The translations under genes and the position numbers were made by a program. From positions 1,465,001-1,529,000 of the forward strand of contig NZ_CP029617.1 in assembly GCF_003945545.1 (NCBI RefSeq): 64,000 bases of DNA. Reading direction: 5' to 3'. The DNA comes from Streptomyces sp. WAC 01529 (lineage in GTDB: Bacteria > Actinomycetota > Actinomycetes > Streptomycetales > Streptomycetaceae). Below, one piece after another: positions 41,959 through 50,875 of the stretch. A model generated the notes under the pieces. That model searched no databases and was not told the DNA's origin. It saw only the letters and a list, made by a program, of their open reading frames with translations. The first letter of the stretch is position 1, and each line of letters starts with the position of its first letter.

Positions 41959-43284
41959 TCAGGAAGCGTCGATGAAACGGTCGAGGACGCGGACCCCGAA
42001 CTTGAGACCGTCCACCGGCACCCGCTCGTCGACGCCGTGGAACATGCCCGCGAAGTCCAGCTCCGGCGGCAGCTTCAGCGGTGCGAAGCCGAAGCCGCGG
42101 ATGCCGAGGTCGTCGAAGGACTTGGCGTCCGTGCCGGCGGAGAGCATGTACGGAACGGCGCGGGCGATCGGGTCCTCGGCCCGCAGGGCGGTCTGCATGG
42201 CGTCGACGAGCGCGCCGTCGAAGGTCGTCTCCAGCGCCTTGTCGGCGTGCACGTCCTCGCGCTTGACGTTCGGGCCGAGGATGCGGTCCAGGTCGGCGAG
42301 GAACTCCTCCTCGTAACCCGGCAGGTAGCGGCCGTCGACGTGCGCGGTGGCCTGGCCGGGGATCACGTTCACCTTGTACCCGGCGCCGAGCTGCGTGGGG
42401 TTGGCGGTGTTCTGGAGGGAGGCGCCGATGAGCTTGGCGATGCCGCCGAGCTTGGCGAGCGTCTCGTCCATGTTCTCCGGGTCCAGCTCGGTGCCGAGCG
42501 CGTCGCCCAGCTCGTCGAGGAAGTGCCGGAGCGTCTTGGTGACCCGCACCGGGAACTTGTGCCGCCCGAGGCGTCCGACGGCCTCGCTCAGCTCGGTGAT
42601 CGCGTTGTCCCTGTGGATCATCGATCCGTGGCCGGCGGTGCCGTCCACGGTCAGCTTCATCCAGTGCATGCCCTTCTGGGCCGTCTCGACGAGGTAGAGG
42701 CGCAGGTTCTCGTTGACGGTGAAGGAGAAGCCGCCGACCTCGCTGATCGCCTCCGTGCACCCCTCGAAGAGGTCGGGGTGGTTGTCGACGAGGTACCGCG
42801 CGCCGTACGTGCCGCCCGCCTCCTCGTCGGCGAGGAAGGCGAGGACGATGTCGCGCGGGGGCTTGCGGCCGCTGCGCATCCGCTCCCGGACGACCGCGAG
42901 GGTCATCGCGTCCATGTCCTTCATGTCGACGGCGCCCCGGCCCCAGACGCACCCGTCCGCGATCTCCCCGGAGAACGGGTGGTGCGTCCAGTCCATGGCG
43001 TTGGCCGGTACGACATCGGTGTGGCCGTGGATGAGCAGCGCGGGCCTCGACGGGTCCTCGCCCTCGATCCGCGCCACGGTGGAGGCCCTGCCGGGATGGG
43101 ACTCGAAGATCTTCGGCTCCAGACCGACCTCGGCGAGCTTCTCGGCGACGTACTCGGCGGCCTTGCGCTCTCCCGGGCCCGAGTGGTCGCCGTAGTTGCT
43201 CGTATCGATCTGGATCAGTTCGCGGCAGAGGTCGACGACCTCGTCCTCACCGGTGACGGCCTTGCCCGTGCTGGACCCGCTCAC
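41959..43284 (-). CDS. M20-family metallopeptidase / acyl-hydrolase
   Basis: This is a 441-aa di-zinc hydrolase of the ArgE/DapE/M20 family. The metal and catalytic residues are in LLIHGHTDVVP (His, Asp), GAVDMKDMD (bridging Asp), DEEAGG (catalytic Glu and ligand Glu) and the C-terminal GMFHGVDERVP (His). A dimerisation domain occupies ~190-320. It cleaves amino-terminal peptide or N-acyl amide bonds; the substrate is unknown. The GTG at 43284 was chosen because GGGAGGAG lies 6 nt upstream; an ATG at 43302 would add six residues. Confidence 0.9.
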   Translation of the reverse strand: MSGSSTGKAVTGEDEVVDLCRELIQIDTSNYGDHSGPGERKAAEYVAEKLAEVGLEPKIFESHPGRASTVARIEGEDPSRPALLIHGHTDVVPANAMDWTHHPFSGEIADGCVWGRGAVDMKDMDAMTLAVVRERMRSGRKPPRDIVLAFLADEEAGGTYGARYLVDNHPDLFEGCTEAISEVGGFSFTVNENLRLYLVETAQKGMHWMKLTVDGTAGHGSMIHRDNAITELSEAVGRLGRHKFPVRVTKTLRHFLDELGDALGTELDPENMDETLAKLGGIAKLIGASLQNTANPTQLGAGYKVNVIPGQATAHVDGRYLPGYEEEFLADLDRILGPNVKREDVHADKALETTFDGALVDAMQTALRAEDPIARAVPYMLSAGTDAKSFDDLGIRGFGFAPLKLPPELDFAGMFHGVDERVPVDGLKFGVRVLDRFIDAS

Positions 43285-43423
43285 GCTGGGCTCCTCCCGC
43301 ATTCGCTGCTGGTGGTCCCCCTCATCCTCCCTCTCCCGGGCTCCGCGCCCAAGGCCGGGCGGGTGTCGTCATCCGCAGTTCACAGGCGTGCCGGGGGGTG
43401 ATCGAGTGCCCCGGGAAGCCTGG

Positions 43424-43429
43424 TAATGT
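43424..43429 (+). promoter_or_regulatory. Possible -10 box of the tRNA-Leu promoter
   Basis: The hexamer TAATGT lies 44 bp before the mature tRNA 5' end. The upstream region is GC-rich with no clear -35 box. Confidence 0.35.
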
Positions 43430-43473
43430 TCTCTGTGTCGCCGCGGGGAACACCCCGCGAGGACAGACACCTG

Positions 43474-43561
43474 GTCCGGGTGGCGGAATGGCAGACGCGC
43501 TAGCTTGAGGTGCTAGTGCCCTTTAACGGGCGTGGGGGTTCAAGTCCCCCCTCGGACACCA
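43474..43561 (+). tRNA. tRNA-Leu(GAG)
   Basis: This is an 88-nt class II tRNA that folds completely. The acceptor stem GTCCGGG pairs with CTCGGAC (one G-T). The anticodon stem CTAGC/GCTAG encloses loop TTGAGGT with anticodon GAG (reading CUC and CUU). A long variable arm (GCCCTTTAACGGGC) and a T arm with GTTCAAG follow. The CCA end is encoded (43559-43561). It is followed by a small hairpin and the lower-GC islet, so its 3' end is a possible integration site. Confidence 0.96.
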
Positions 43562-43564
43562 GCA

Positions 43565-43590
43565 AGACCCCAGTTCATCTGGGGTCTTTT
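43565..43590 (+). terminator. Terminator of tRNA-Leu
   Basis: A 9-bp stem AGACCCCAG/CTGGGGTCT with loop TTCAT is followed by TTT and GCTTTTC, 4 bp after the CCA end. Confidence 0.85.
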
Positions 43591-43616
43591 GCTTTTCTCG
43601 GGGGCGGGGCAGCCAA

Positions 43617-44465
43617 TTAGCTTCCCTCGGCTTCCTTGGCCGCTCGCCGGAACTCAGCCGCTACGTGAGACAGCGGCGGCCGGTCATGGGGCTCATAGCT
43701 CAGCATGGCGTCGATCACCGACCCGAACGGGGCAGGCAGATCGAACGGACGGCGCTTGTTGTCCACCACGGCCTGACGCTGCACCGGTCGTTCCGCGTCG
43801 TCCGGGTAGACCATCGCTCTCTTGCCCGTGGCAGCGATGAGCAGCGACGCCCCGAGGGCGTACACGTCGGCACTGGGAGACGGGACGGCCGTACCGGTGG
43901 CTAGCACGTTTCGGGAAATCTCCGGTGCCTCGTAGTGGACCAGACACCCTGGATAGGGGAAGTCGTACGCACCTTTCACTTGGCCGCCCCGGGCGAAGGC
44001 CAGATCGATCAGCCGTACGCCGTCCTCCTCACCGGTCACGATCAGATGGGCGGGCTGGATGTCACCATGACACCAACCGTCGCTGTGGAGCCGGCCCACG
44101 GCTTCCGCGCATTCCGCGGCCGTCAGATAGTCGATGGGGGCGGACGCGTCGCTCCTGTGCCCGGACCACAGGGGCCACAGGCCATCGCCGTCGCACCAGG
44201 GCTGAACGCTCCATGTGCCTCGTTCCCATGTGCCGTAAGCGACATGCGGTCGTCCCAGCGCGTGCAGCACGGACGCTTCACGCGCAGGCGCCAGAGCGGT
44301 GTACCCCCGTTCCTCATCAATGGGGGCTCCGACCTTTACGGCGACGCGTCCATGTCCCCTCGACTCCGCTTCCCACACCGTCGATCCACGCCGCTCAGCA
44401 ACCACCCGCGAAGCCACGGGCTGAACAACGCCGAGCACCTCGCTCGGCATCGTCGTCTCAGTCAC
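43617..44465 (-). CDS. Protein-kinase-like protein with altered catalytic loop
   Basis: This is a 282-aa single-domain kinase fold without membrane helix. The ATP lysine is in VAVKVG near residue 40. The catalytic loop reads WCHGDIQPAHLIV: the HxD Asp is kept, but the Mg-binding Asn of HxDxxxxN is His. The DFG position is DLAFARG. The APE-like segment HYEAPE and a conserved Asp/Ala in SADVYALGASLL follow. I chose the GTG at 44465 with GAGAGGA upstream. It lies in an islet with visibly lower GC than its neighbours. It could be an active small-molecule or protein kinase, or a pseudokinase. Confidence 0.8.
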   Translation of the reverse strand: MTETTMPSEVLGVVQPVASRVVAERRGSTVWEAESRGHGRVAVKVGAPIDEERGYTALAPAREASVLHALGRPHVAYGTWERGTWSVQPWCDGDGLWPLWSGHRSDASAPIDYLTAAECAEAVGRLHSDGWCHGDIQPAHLIVTGEEDGVRLIDLAFARGGQVKGAYDFPYPGCLVHYEAPEISRNVLATGTAVPSPSADVYALGASLLIAATGKRAMVYPDDAERPVQRQAVVDNKRRPFDLPAPFGSVIDAMLSYEPHDRPPLSHVAAEFRRAAKEAEGS

Positions 44466-44491
44466 GTTGGTCGTCCTCTCCGAAACGCGAA

Positions 44492-44520
44492 GGACCGGTC
44501 CCTGGGGCAGGGACCGGTCC
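44492..44520. terminator. Terminator between the 149-aa unknown gene and the kinase gene
   Basis: A perfect 13-bp stem (44492-44504 with 44508-44520) has a GGG loop. It is 19 bp past the 3' end of the minus-strand unknown gene. Confidence 0.82.
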
Positions 44521-44539
44521 ACTTGCTGGTGCCGGATCC

Positions 44540-44989
44540 CTACGCGGTGACGTAGGGCCTCCCGTCGTCACTGTCGCACTGGGACACGCCACCTTCCACG
44601 ACGGCCCAGAACTTGTCCTGCACGACGTACCCGGCATCACGGATCGCCGCCTTGGTCTCCGCCAATGAGGCTGCCGGACGTCCGCCACGCTCCGGGTGTG
44701 GGTTGTGGTGCAGGAAGCGGCCCGCGATGCGGTCGAAGAGGTCGTGCGACTCCCGCGTGTGAAGCAGGATCGCGTGTACGCCACGGTCCACCGCTTCGGA
44801 CGGCATGAGCGGGTCGCCCGCGTGAACGGCCACCGCGCCGTAGTAGGCCAACGCCTGATCGAGGATGCCGGGGGCGTGCTTCGGGTCCGCCTTGAACTGC
44901 GGGTCGTTCACCATGAACAGGACGATGCGTGCGAAGGTCTCTCCGTCGACCAGGGATGCCCCGGTCCTGTACTCCACTGCTGTGGCCAT
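44540..44989 (-). CDS. Unknown 149-aa protein, glycine-rich-domain (GRDP)-like fold suspected
   Basis: This is a cytosolic protein without signal peptide. Residues ~10-110 are helical and include a segment VDRGVHAILLHTRESHDLFDRIAGRFLHHNPHP. This resembles the His-containing helical core of bacterial 'glycine-rich domain-containing' proteins (DxGWHAF-LLYT-...-HH pattern), which is a weak eyeball match. The last ~30 residues are polar and end QCDSDDGRPYVTA. The ATG at 44989 has a perfect GGAGGT 6 nt upstream. It is divergent from the HTH regulator and upstream of the kinase-like gene, in the lower-GC islet. Confidence 0.6.
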   Translation of the reverse strand: MATAVEYRTGASLVDGETFARIVLFMVNDPQFKADPKHAPGILDQALAYYGAVAVHAGDPLMPSEAVDRGVHAILLHTRESHDLFDRIAGRFLHHNPHPERGGRPAASLAETKAAIRDAGYVVQDKFWAVVEGGVSQCDSDDGRPYVTA

Positions 44990-45044
44990 GCTGGAACCTC
45001 CGTCTAGGGAAGAACGGTCGGTGGTCTCCGGGTGCGGCTCGTGC

Positions 45045-45098
45045 TTCGACGTCACGTTGTGATGATTGCCGAGCACCACAGGTCATCGCGACGTCGAA
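45045..45098. promoter_or_regulatory. Long-spaced inverted repeat between divergent islet genes
   Basis: The 9-bp arms TTCGACGTC (45045-45053) and GACGTCGAA (45090-45098) are separated by 36 bp. They lie in the 183-bp region between the unknown gene and the HTH regulator. It is a candidate operator for the regulator. Confidence 0.4.
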
Positions 45099-45172
45099 CA
45101 AAGCGTCGGAGCGATGTCCGTTGGGGCGTCAATTAGGTGTCATTCCATCGGTGTTGGGGCTAGCGTGGTCTT

Positions 45173-45946
45173 ATGACAGCCACGGTGTTGGCCCCGAACG
45201 ACACGCTGCGAGCGGTACGGCTCTCCATGCGCATGAGCCAGGAAGAGTTCGCCAAAGCCCTGCGCAAAGCGGGTGATGATCTCGGAGAGCCCAACGACGC
45301 CAGCAAGCGACTCGTGCAGCGCTGGGAAGGGGGCCAGAGCAAGTCCCCCCGCGCGGCGTACGTTCGCGCTCTGGAGCATGTCACGAAGCGCCGTATCGAA
45401 GACCTCGGGTTCACACTGTCTGTCATGGCACGAGTGCACGACGATGGAGCAGGGGGCCACGACATGGACCCGGCACCCGAAGGTGTGGCAGCCGCATCCG
45501 GCGACCTGGATACGGCGACGGAACCCGCAGGGCAGTACAGCGGCGTATGGCTCTCCCGCTACGAGTACTACTCGTCCGGCCGAGACAGCACGCACGAGGG
45601 CAAGCACTACGTAGTGATCGTTCAGACGGGAACCCGGCTGACAGCCCGGAGCCTGCCGGGAGCGAGCAGTAACCCGGACAGCCCCATCTCCATCGACCTC
45701 ACCCTTGACCAATCCGTGGTGACTGGTACGTGGACGGAACAGACGGCCTCGGATGGCTACTACCAAGGGGCTCGCTATCACGGAGCGATTCAGATGTTGG
45801 TGGAGCCGACCGGGCGCCGCATGGCCGGGAAATGGATTGGGTTCGGGAAGGACTTCGATGTGAACACCGGCCCCTGGGAGCTGCGGCTCATGGACCCGTC
45901 CACCGGTAAGGCCACGCTGGAGCGGTACAACCGCCCTCCTGAGTAG
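45173..45946 (+). CDS. XRE-type HTH protein with C-terminal beta-rich sensor-like domain
   Basis: This is a 257-aa protein. Residues ~10-75 form a Cro/C1-type HTH with an extended loop (MRMSQEEFAKALRKAGDDLGEPNDASKRLVQRWEGG). After an acidic linker (~90-115), a beta-rich domain follows (WLSRYEYYSS...HYVVIVQTGTRLTARSLPGA...VVTGTWTEQT...AGKWIGFGKDFDVNTGPWELRL), which looks like a lipocalin-like barrel. No family name is certain. The start lies just after a TAGCGT -10-like box, so it may be nearly leaderless. It probably regulates the divergent unknown/kinase genes. Confidence 0.8.
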   Translation: MTATVLAPNDTLRAVRLSMRMSQEEFAKALRKAGDDLGEPNDASKRLVQRWEGGQSKSPRAAYVRALEHVTKRRIEDLGFTLSVMARVHDDGAGGHDMDPAPEGVAAASGDLDTATEPAGQYSGVWLSRYEYYSSGRDSTHEGKHYVVIVQTGTRLTARSLPGASSNPDSPISIDLTLDQSVVTGTWTEQTASDGYYQGARYHGAIQMLVEPTGRRMAGKWIGFGKDFDVNTGPWELRLMDPSTGKATLERYNRPPE

Positions 45947-45979
45947 GGTTGGGCACGTGACCAGCGCAGGACCAAAGAC

Positions 45980-46008
45980 AAGGCCCCAGTTCGATGAACT
46001 GGGGCCTT
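45980..46008. terminator. Bidirectional terminator at the islet end
   Basis: A perfect 13-bp stem AAGGCCCCAGTTC/GAACTGGGGCCTT has loop GAT. It lies between the convergent HTH gene and kdpC. Its CCCCAGTTC core also occurs in the tRNA-Leu terminator. Confidence 0.9.
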
Positions 46009-46016
46009 CTTCGTGG

Positions 46017-46697
46017 TCAGGAGCCGTCGCCGTCCCGCGTGGTCAGTTCCCTGAGGGCGATGTTCAGGCGCAGGACGTTCACCCGCGGCTCCCCCATGAA
46101 GCCGAGGCTCCGTCCGTCGGTGTTCTCGTCGACCAGCTTCTGGACCCGGGCCACGCTCACGTGGTTCCTCTCCGCCACGCGGTGCACCTGGAGGTCCGCG
46201 TAGGCCGGGGAGATGTGGGGGTCCAGGCCCGAGCCCGAGGAGGTGACCGCGTCGGCGGGGACGTCGGAGGGGGTGAGGCGGTGGGTCGCGGTGGAGTTGT
46301 CCTTGATGATCGCCGCCTTGGCGTCCCTCACCTGCTTGATGAGGTCCTTGTTGGCGCCCGACAGGTTCGTCGCGCCGGACAGGAGCAGCTTGTACTGGGT
46401 GTTGACGCTGTTCTCGCCCAGGCCGTTGGAGGGGCGCGGCTGGAACCACCTCAGGTCGGGGGTGGGGGTGGTCTGGCCCTTCTCGAGGGGGAGGTCGTAG
46501 CGCTGGGCGATGAGTTCGGAGCCTACGACCTTGCCGTCGGACGTGATCTCGGAGCCGTTCGCCTTGGCGTGGAAGAGGGTCTGGGCCACGCCGGTGACCG
46601 TGAGCGGGTAGAGGACGCCGCAGATGACGGTGAGGACCAGCAGGGCGCGCAGGCCCGCGCCGAGCAGGCGGGCGGTGTTTCCTACGGAGTTGTTCAT
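46017..46697 (-). CDS. kdpC: Potassium-transporting ATPase subunit KdpC
   Basis: This is the 226-aa accessory subunit of the KdpFABC K+ pump. One N-terminal membrane helix (LGAGLRALLVLTVICGVLYPLTVTGVAQTLF) is followed by a periplasmic domain with the family segments QRYDLPL, FQPRPS, GSGLDPHISP and RVAERNHVSVARVQKLVDENT. It stabilises the ATP-bound pump. It starts 8 bp after the kdpB stop and is the last gene of the operon. Confidence 0.96.
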   Translation of the reverse strand: MNNSVGNTARLLGAGLRALLVLTVICGVLYPLTVTGVAQTLFHAKANGSEITSDGKVVGSELIAQRYDLPLEKGQTTPTPDLRWFQPRPSNGLGENSVNTQYKLLLSGATNLSGANKDLIKQVRDAKAAIIKDNSTATHRLTPSDVPADAVTSSGSGLDPHISPAYADLQVHRVAERNHVSVARVQKLVDENTDGRSLGFMGEPRVNVLRLNIALRELTTRDGDGS

Positions 46698-46704
46698 GGT
46701 CGCG

Positions 46705-48869
<2,165 letters not shown>

Positions 48870-48873
<4 letters not shown>

Positions 48874-50534
48874 GACGCCAGCCCCTCGGCGAGCGGTCCC
48901 AGCGCGAGCGCGGGGAAGTAGGTCAGACCGGTGATGATCATGATGGTGCCGGCCAGCAACCCGGTGAAGAGCGGCTTTTCGGTGCGCAGGGTGCCCGCGG
49001 TCTTCGGGACCGGCGTCTGCTCGGCCAGCGAACCGGCGAGCGCGAGGACGAAGACCATCGGCAGGAAGCGGCCGAGCAGCATGGCGAGGCCGATCGTGGT
49101 GTTGAACCAGTCCGTGTCCGCGCTCAGGCCGCCGAAGGCCGAGCCGTTGTTGTTGGCCCCGGACGTGTAGGCGTACAGGATCTCGGAGAAGCCGTGCGCC
49201 CCGGAGTTGAGCATCGAGTCCTTGGGCGTGGACAGTGCCATCGACACGGCGGTGAAGCCGAGGACGAGCGCCGGGGTGACGAGGATGTAGCAGGCCGCCA
49301 GCTTGATCTCGCGGGTGCCGATCTTCTTGCCCAGGTACTCCGGTGTGCGGCCGACCATCAGGCCCGCGATGAACACCGCGATGATCGCCATGACGAGCAT
49401 GCCGTAGAGGCCGGAGCCCACGCCGCCGGGTGCTATCTCGCCGAGCTGCATGCCGAGCATCTGGATGCCGCCGCCGAAGCCGGTGTAGGAGGAGTGGAAG
49501 GAGTTGACGGCGCCGGTGGAGGTGAGGGTGGTGGCCACCGCGAAGATCGACGAGCCGCCGATCCCGAACCGGGTCTCCTTGCCCTCCATCGCCCCGCCGG
49601 CCAGGTCGAACGCCGGGCCGCCGTGGTGGAACTCGGTCCACATCATCAGCGCGGTGAAGCCGAGCCAGATCGTCGCCATCGTGGCGAGGATCGCGTAGCC
49701 CTGCCGGATCGAGCCGACCATCCTGCCGAAGGTGCGGGTCAGCGCGAAGGGGATGACGAGGATCAGGAAGATCTCGAAGAGGTTCGAGAAGGGGGTCGGG
49801 TTCTCGAAGGGGTGGGCCGAGTTGGCGTTGAAGTAGCCGCCGCCGTTGGTGCCGAGGAGTTTGATGACCTCCTGCGTGGCGATCGCACCGCCGTTCCACT
49901 GCTGGGTGCCGCCCAGGAACTGGCCGACCTCGTGGATGCCGGAGAAGTTCTGGAGCACGCCGCAGGCGACCAGGACGAGCGCGCCGAGCACGGAGATCGG
50001 CAGCAGGACGCGGACGACGCCGCGCACCAGGTCGGCCCAGAAGTTGCCCAGCTCACCGGTGCGGGACGGGGCGAAGCCGCGTACGAGGGCCACCGCCACG
50101 GCGATCCCCACCGCCGCCGAGACGAAGTTCTGCACGGCGAGCCCGGCGGTCTGCACGACGTGGCCCATGGCCTGTTCGCCGGAGTACGACTGCCAGTTGG
50201 TGTTCGCCACGAACGAGGCCGCGGTGTTGAAGGCCTGGTCCGGGTCGATGGACTTGAAGCCGAGCGAGCCGGGCAGTGCGCCCTGGAGCCGCTGGAGCAG
50301 GTAGAGGAAGAGGACGCCGGCCGCGGAGAAGGCGAGGAGGCCGCGCAGGTACGCGGTCCAGCGCATCTCCGAGTCGGGGTCGGCGCCGATGGCCTTGTAG
50401 ATCCACTTTTCGGCGCGCAGGTGTTTCTTCGAGCTGTAGACGCGGGCCATGTAGTCACCGAGAGGGCGGTACGCCAGGGCGAGGGCCGCGATCAGGGCGA
50501 GCAGTTGGAGCACGCCGGCAAGGACGGGGCTCAT
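48870..50534 (-). CDS. kdpA: Potassium-transporting ATPase potassium-binding subunit KdpA
   Basis: This is a 554-aa membrane channel-like subunit with about ten helices. It has the four KdpA selectivity-filter regions, including [27 protein letters not shown], and [15 protein letters not shown] near the C terminus. It binds K+ with high affinity and couples to KdpB. The length equals the family norm. kdpF ends 8 bp upstream of its ATG. Confidence 0.97.
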
Positions 50535-50542
50535 ATCCGTAC

Positions 50543-50632
50543 TCAGAACCTCTCCGGAAAGACGAGGGCGAGGACGAGATAGCCCAGGAGGGCGACGGCC
50601 ACGATCAGGCCGACGACGTTCTCGGCGGTCAC
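50543..50632 (-). CDS. kdpF: KdpF small subunit
   Basis: This is a 29-aa single-helix peptide ([29 protein letters not shown]). It has the family-typical hydrophobic stretch and the C-terminal YLxxALxxPExF pattern. It stabilises the KdpABC complex lipid interface. It starts with GTG at 50632, with AGGGGGTGA 7 nt upstream inside the preceding small ORF, whose TGA overlaps this GTG by 3 bases. Confidence 0.92.
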   Translation of the reverse strand: MTAENVVGLIVAVALLGYLVLALVFPERF

Positions 50633-50712
50633 AGCTTCGTCACCCCCTTGGCGACAAGTGCCACCAGCGCGAAGACCGCGATCGTGGTGGCGACGAAGGC
50701 CAGGTCGGCCAT
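50629..50712 (-). CDS. 27-codon membrane peptide coupled to kdpF
   Basis: A short ORF starts at ATG 50712 with AGGAG 6 nt upstream. It encodes [20 protein letters not shown] plus AKGVTKL, a single hydrophobic helix with a basic C terminus. Its TGA lies inside the GTGA junction of kdpF, so ribosomes could re-initiate at once. It is too short for default gene finders. It may be an additional Kdp subunit or a translational leader; the codon pattern (GC3 very high, coding-like) favours a real peptide. Confidence 0.65.
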   Translation of the reverse strand: MADLAFVATTIAVFALVALVAKGVTKL

Positions 50713-50764
50713 CGTGAGCTCCTGAGGAAGTGGATGGATGAACTACTTGGTCGGACCGTTCGAG

Positions 50765-50821
50765 GAAACCCCTGTTCAGGGCGGTTTCGGTCGCCGTTGA
50801 CGCCGTCCATACGGCGTCAAC
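50765..50821. promoter_or_regulatory. Two hairpins in the kdp leader/promoter region
   Basis: A perfect inverted repeat GTTGACGCCGT/ACGGCGTCAAC (50796-50821) with a 4-nt loop is present. It is followed toward the operon by a GAAACC-CCTG/CAGG-GC-GGTTTC stem with a 2-nt bulge (50765-50788). They lie 50-110 bp before the first kdp ORF. They could be an operator for a regulator such as KdpE or a leader structure. Confidence 0.5.
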
Positions 50822-50826
50822 GGGCG

Positions 50827-50835
50827 TCTTGACGG
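50827..50835 (-). promoter_or_regulatory. CCGTCAAGA element upstream of kdp
   Basis: On the minus strand the 9-mer CCGTCAAGA (followed by CGC) precedes the kdp operon. An identical 9-mer followed by GCGC precedes the KimA-like gene (52879-52887). A shared regulator of the two K+ importers could bind both. Confidence 0.4.
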
Positions 50836-50875
50836 GTCTCTTACGAACGCCACGCGAGGGTGAGGGCAAGGCGAG

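Noticed and set aside
45336..45350. CAAGTCCCCCC match to the tRNA 3' end inside the HTH gene
   Set aside because: It is an 11-base match within coding sequence and most likely chance in GC-rich DNA.
43474..46008. Integrative element with attL/attR at tRNA-Leu
   Set aside because: No second copy of the tRNA 3' end and no integrase or excisionase gene was found. Only the hairpin cores match, and such hairpins are common.
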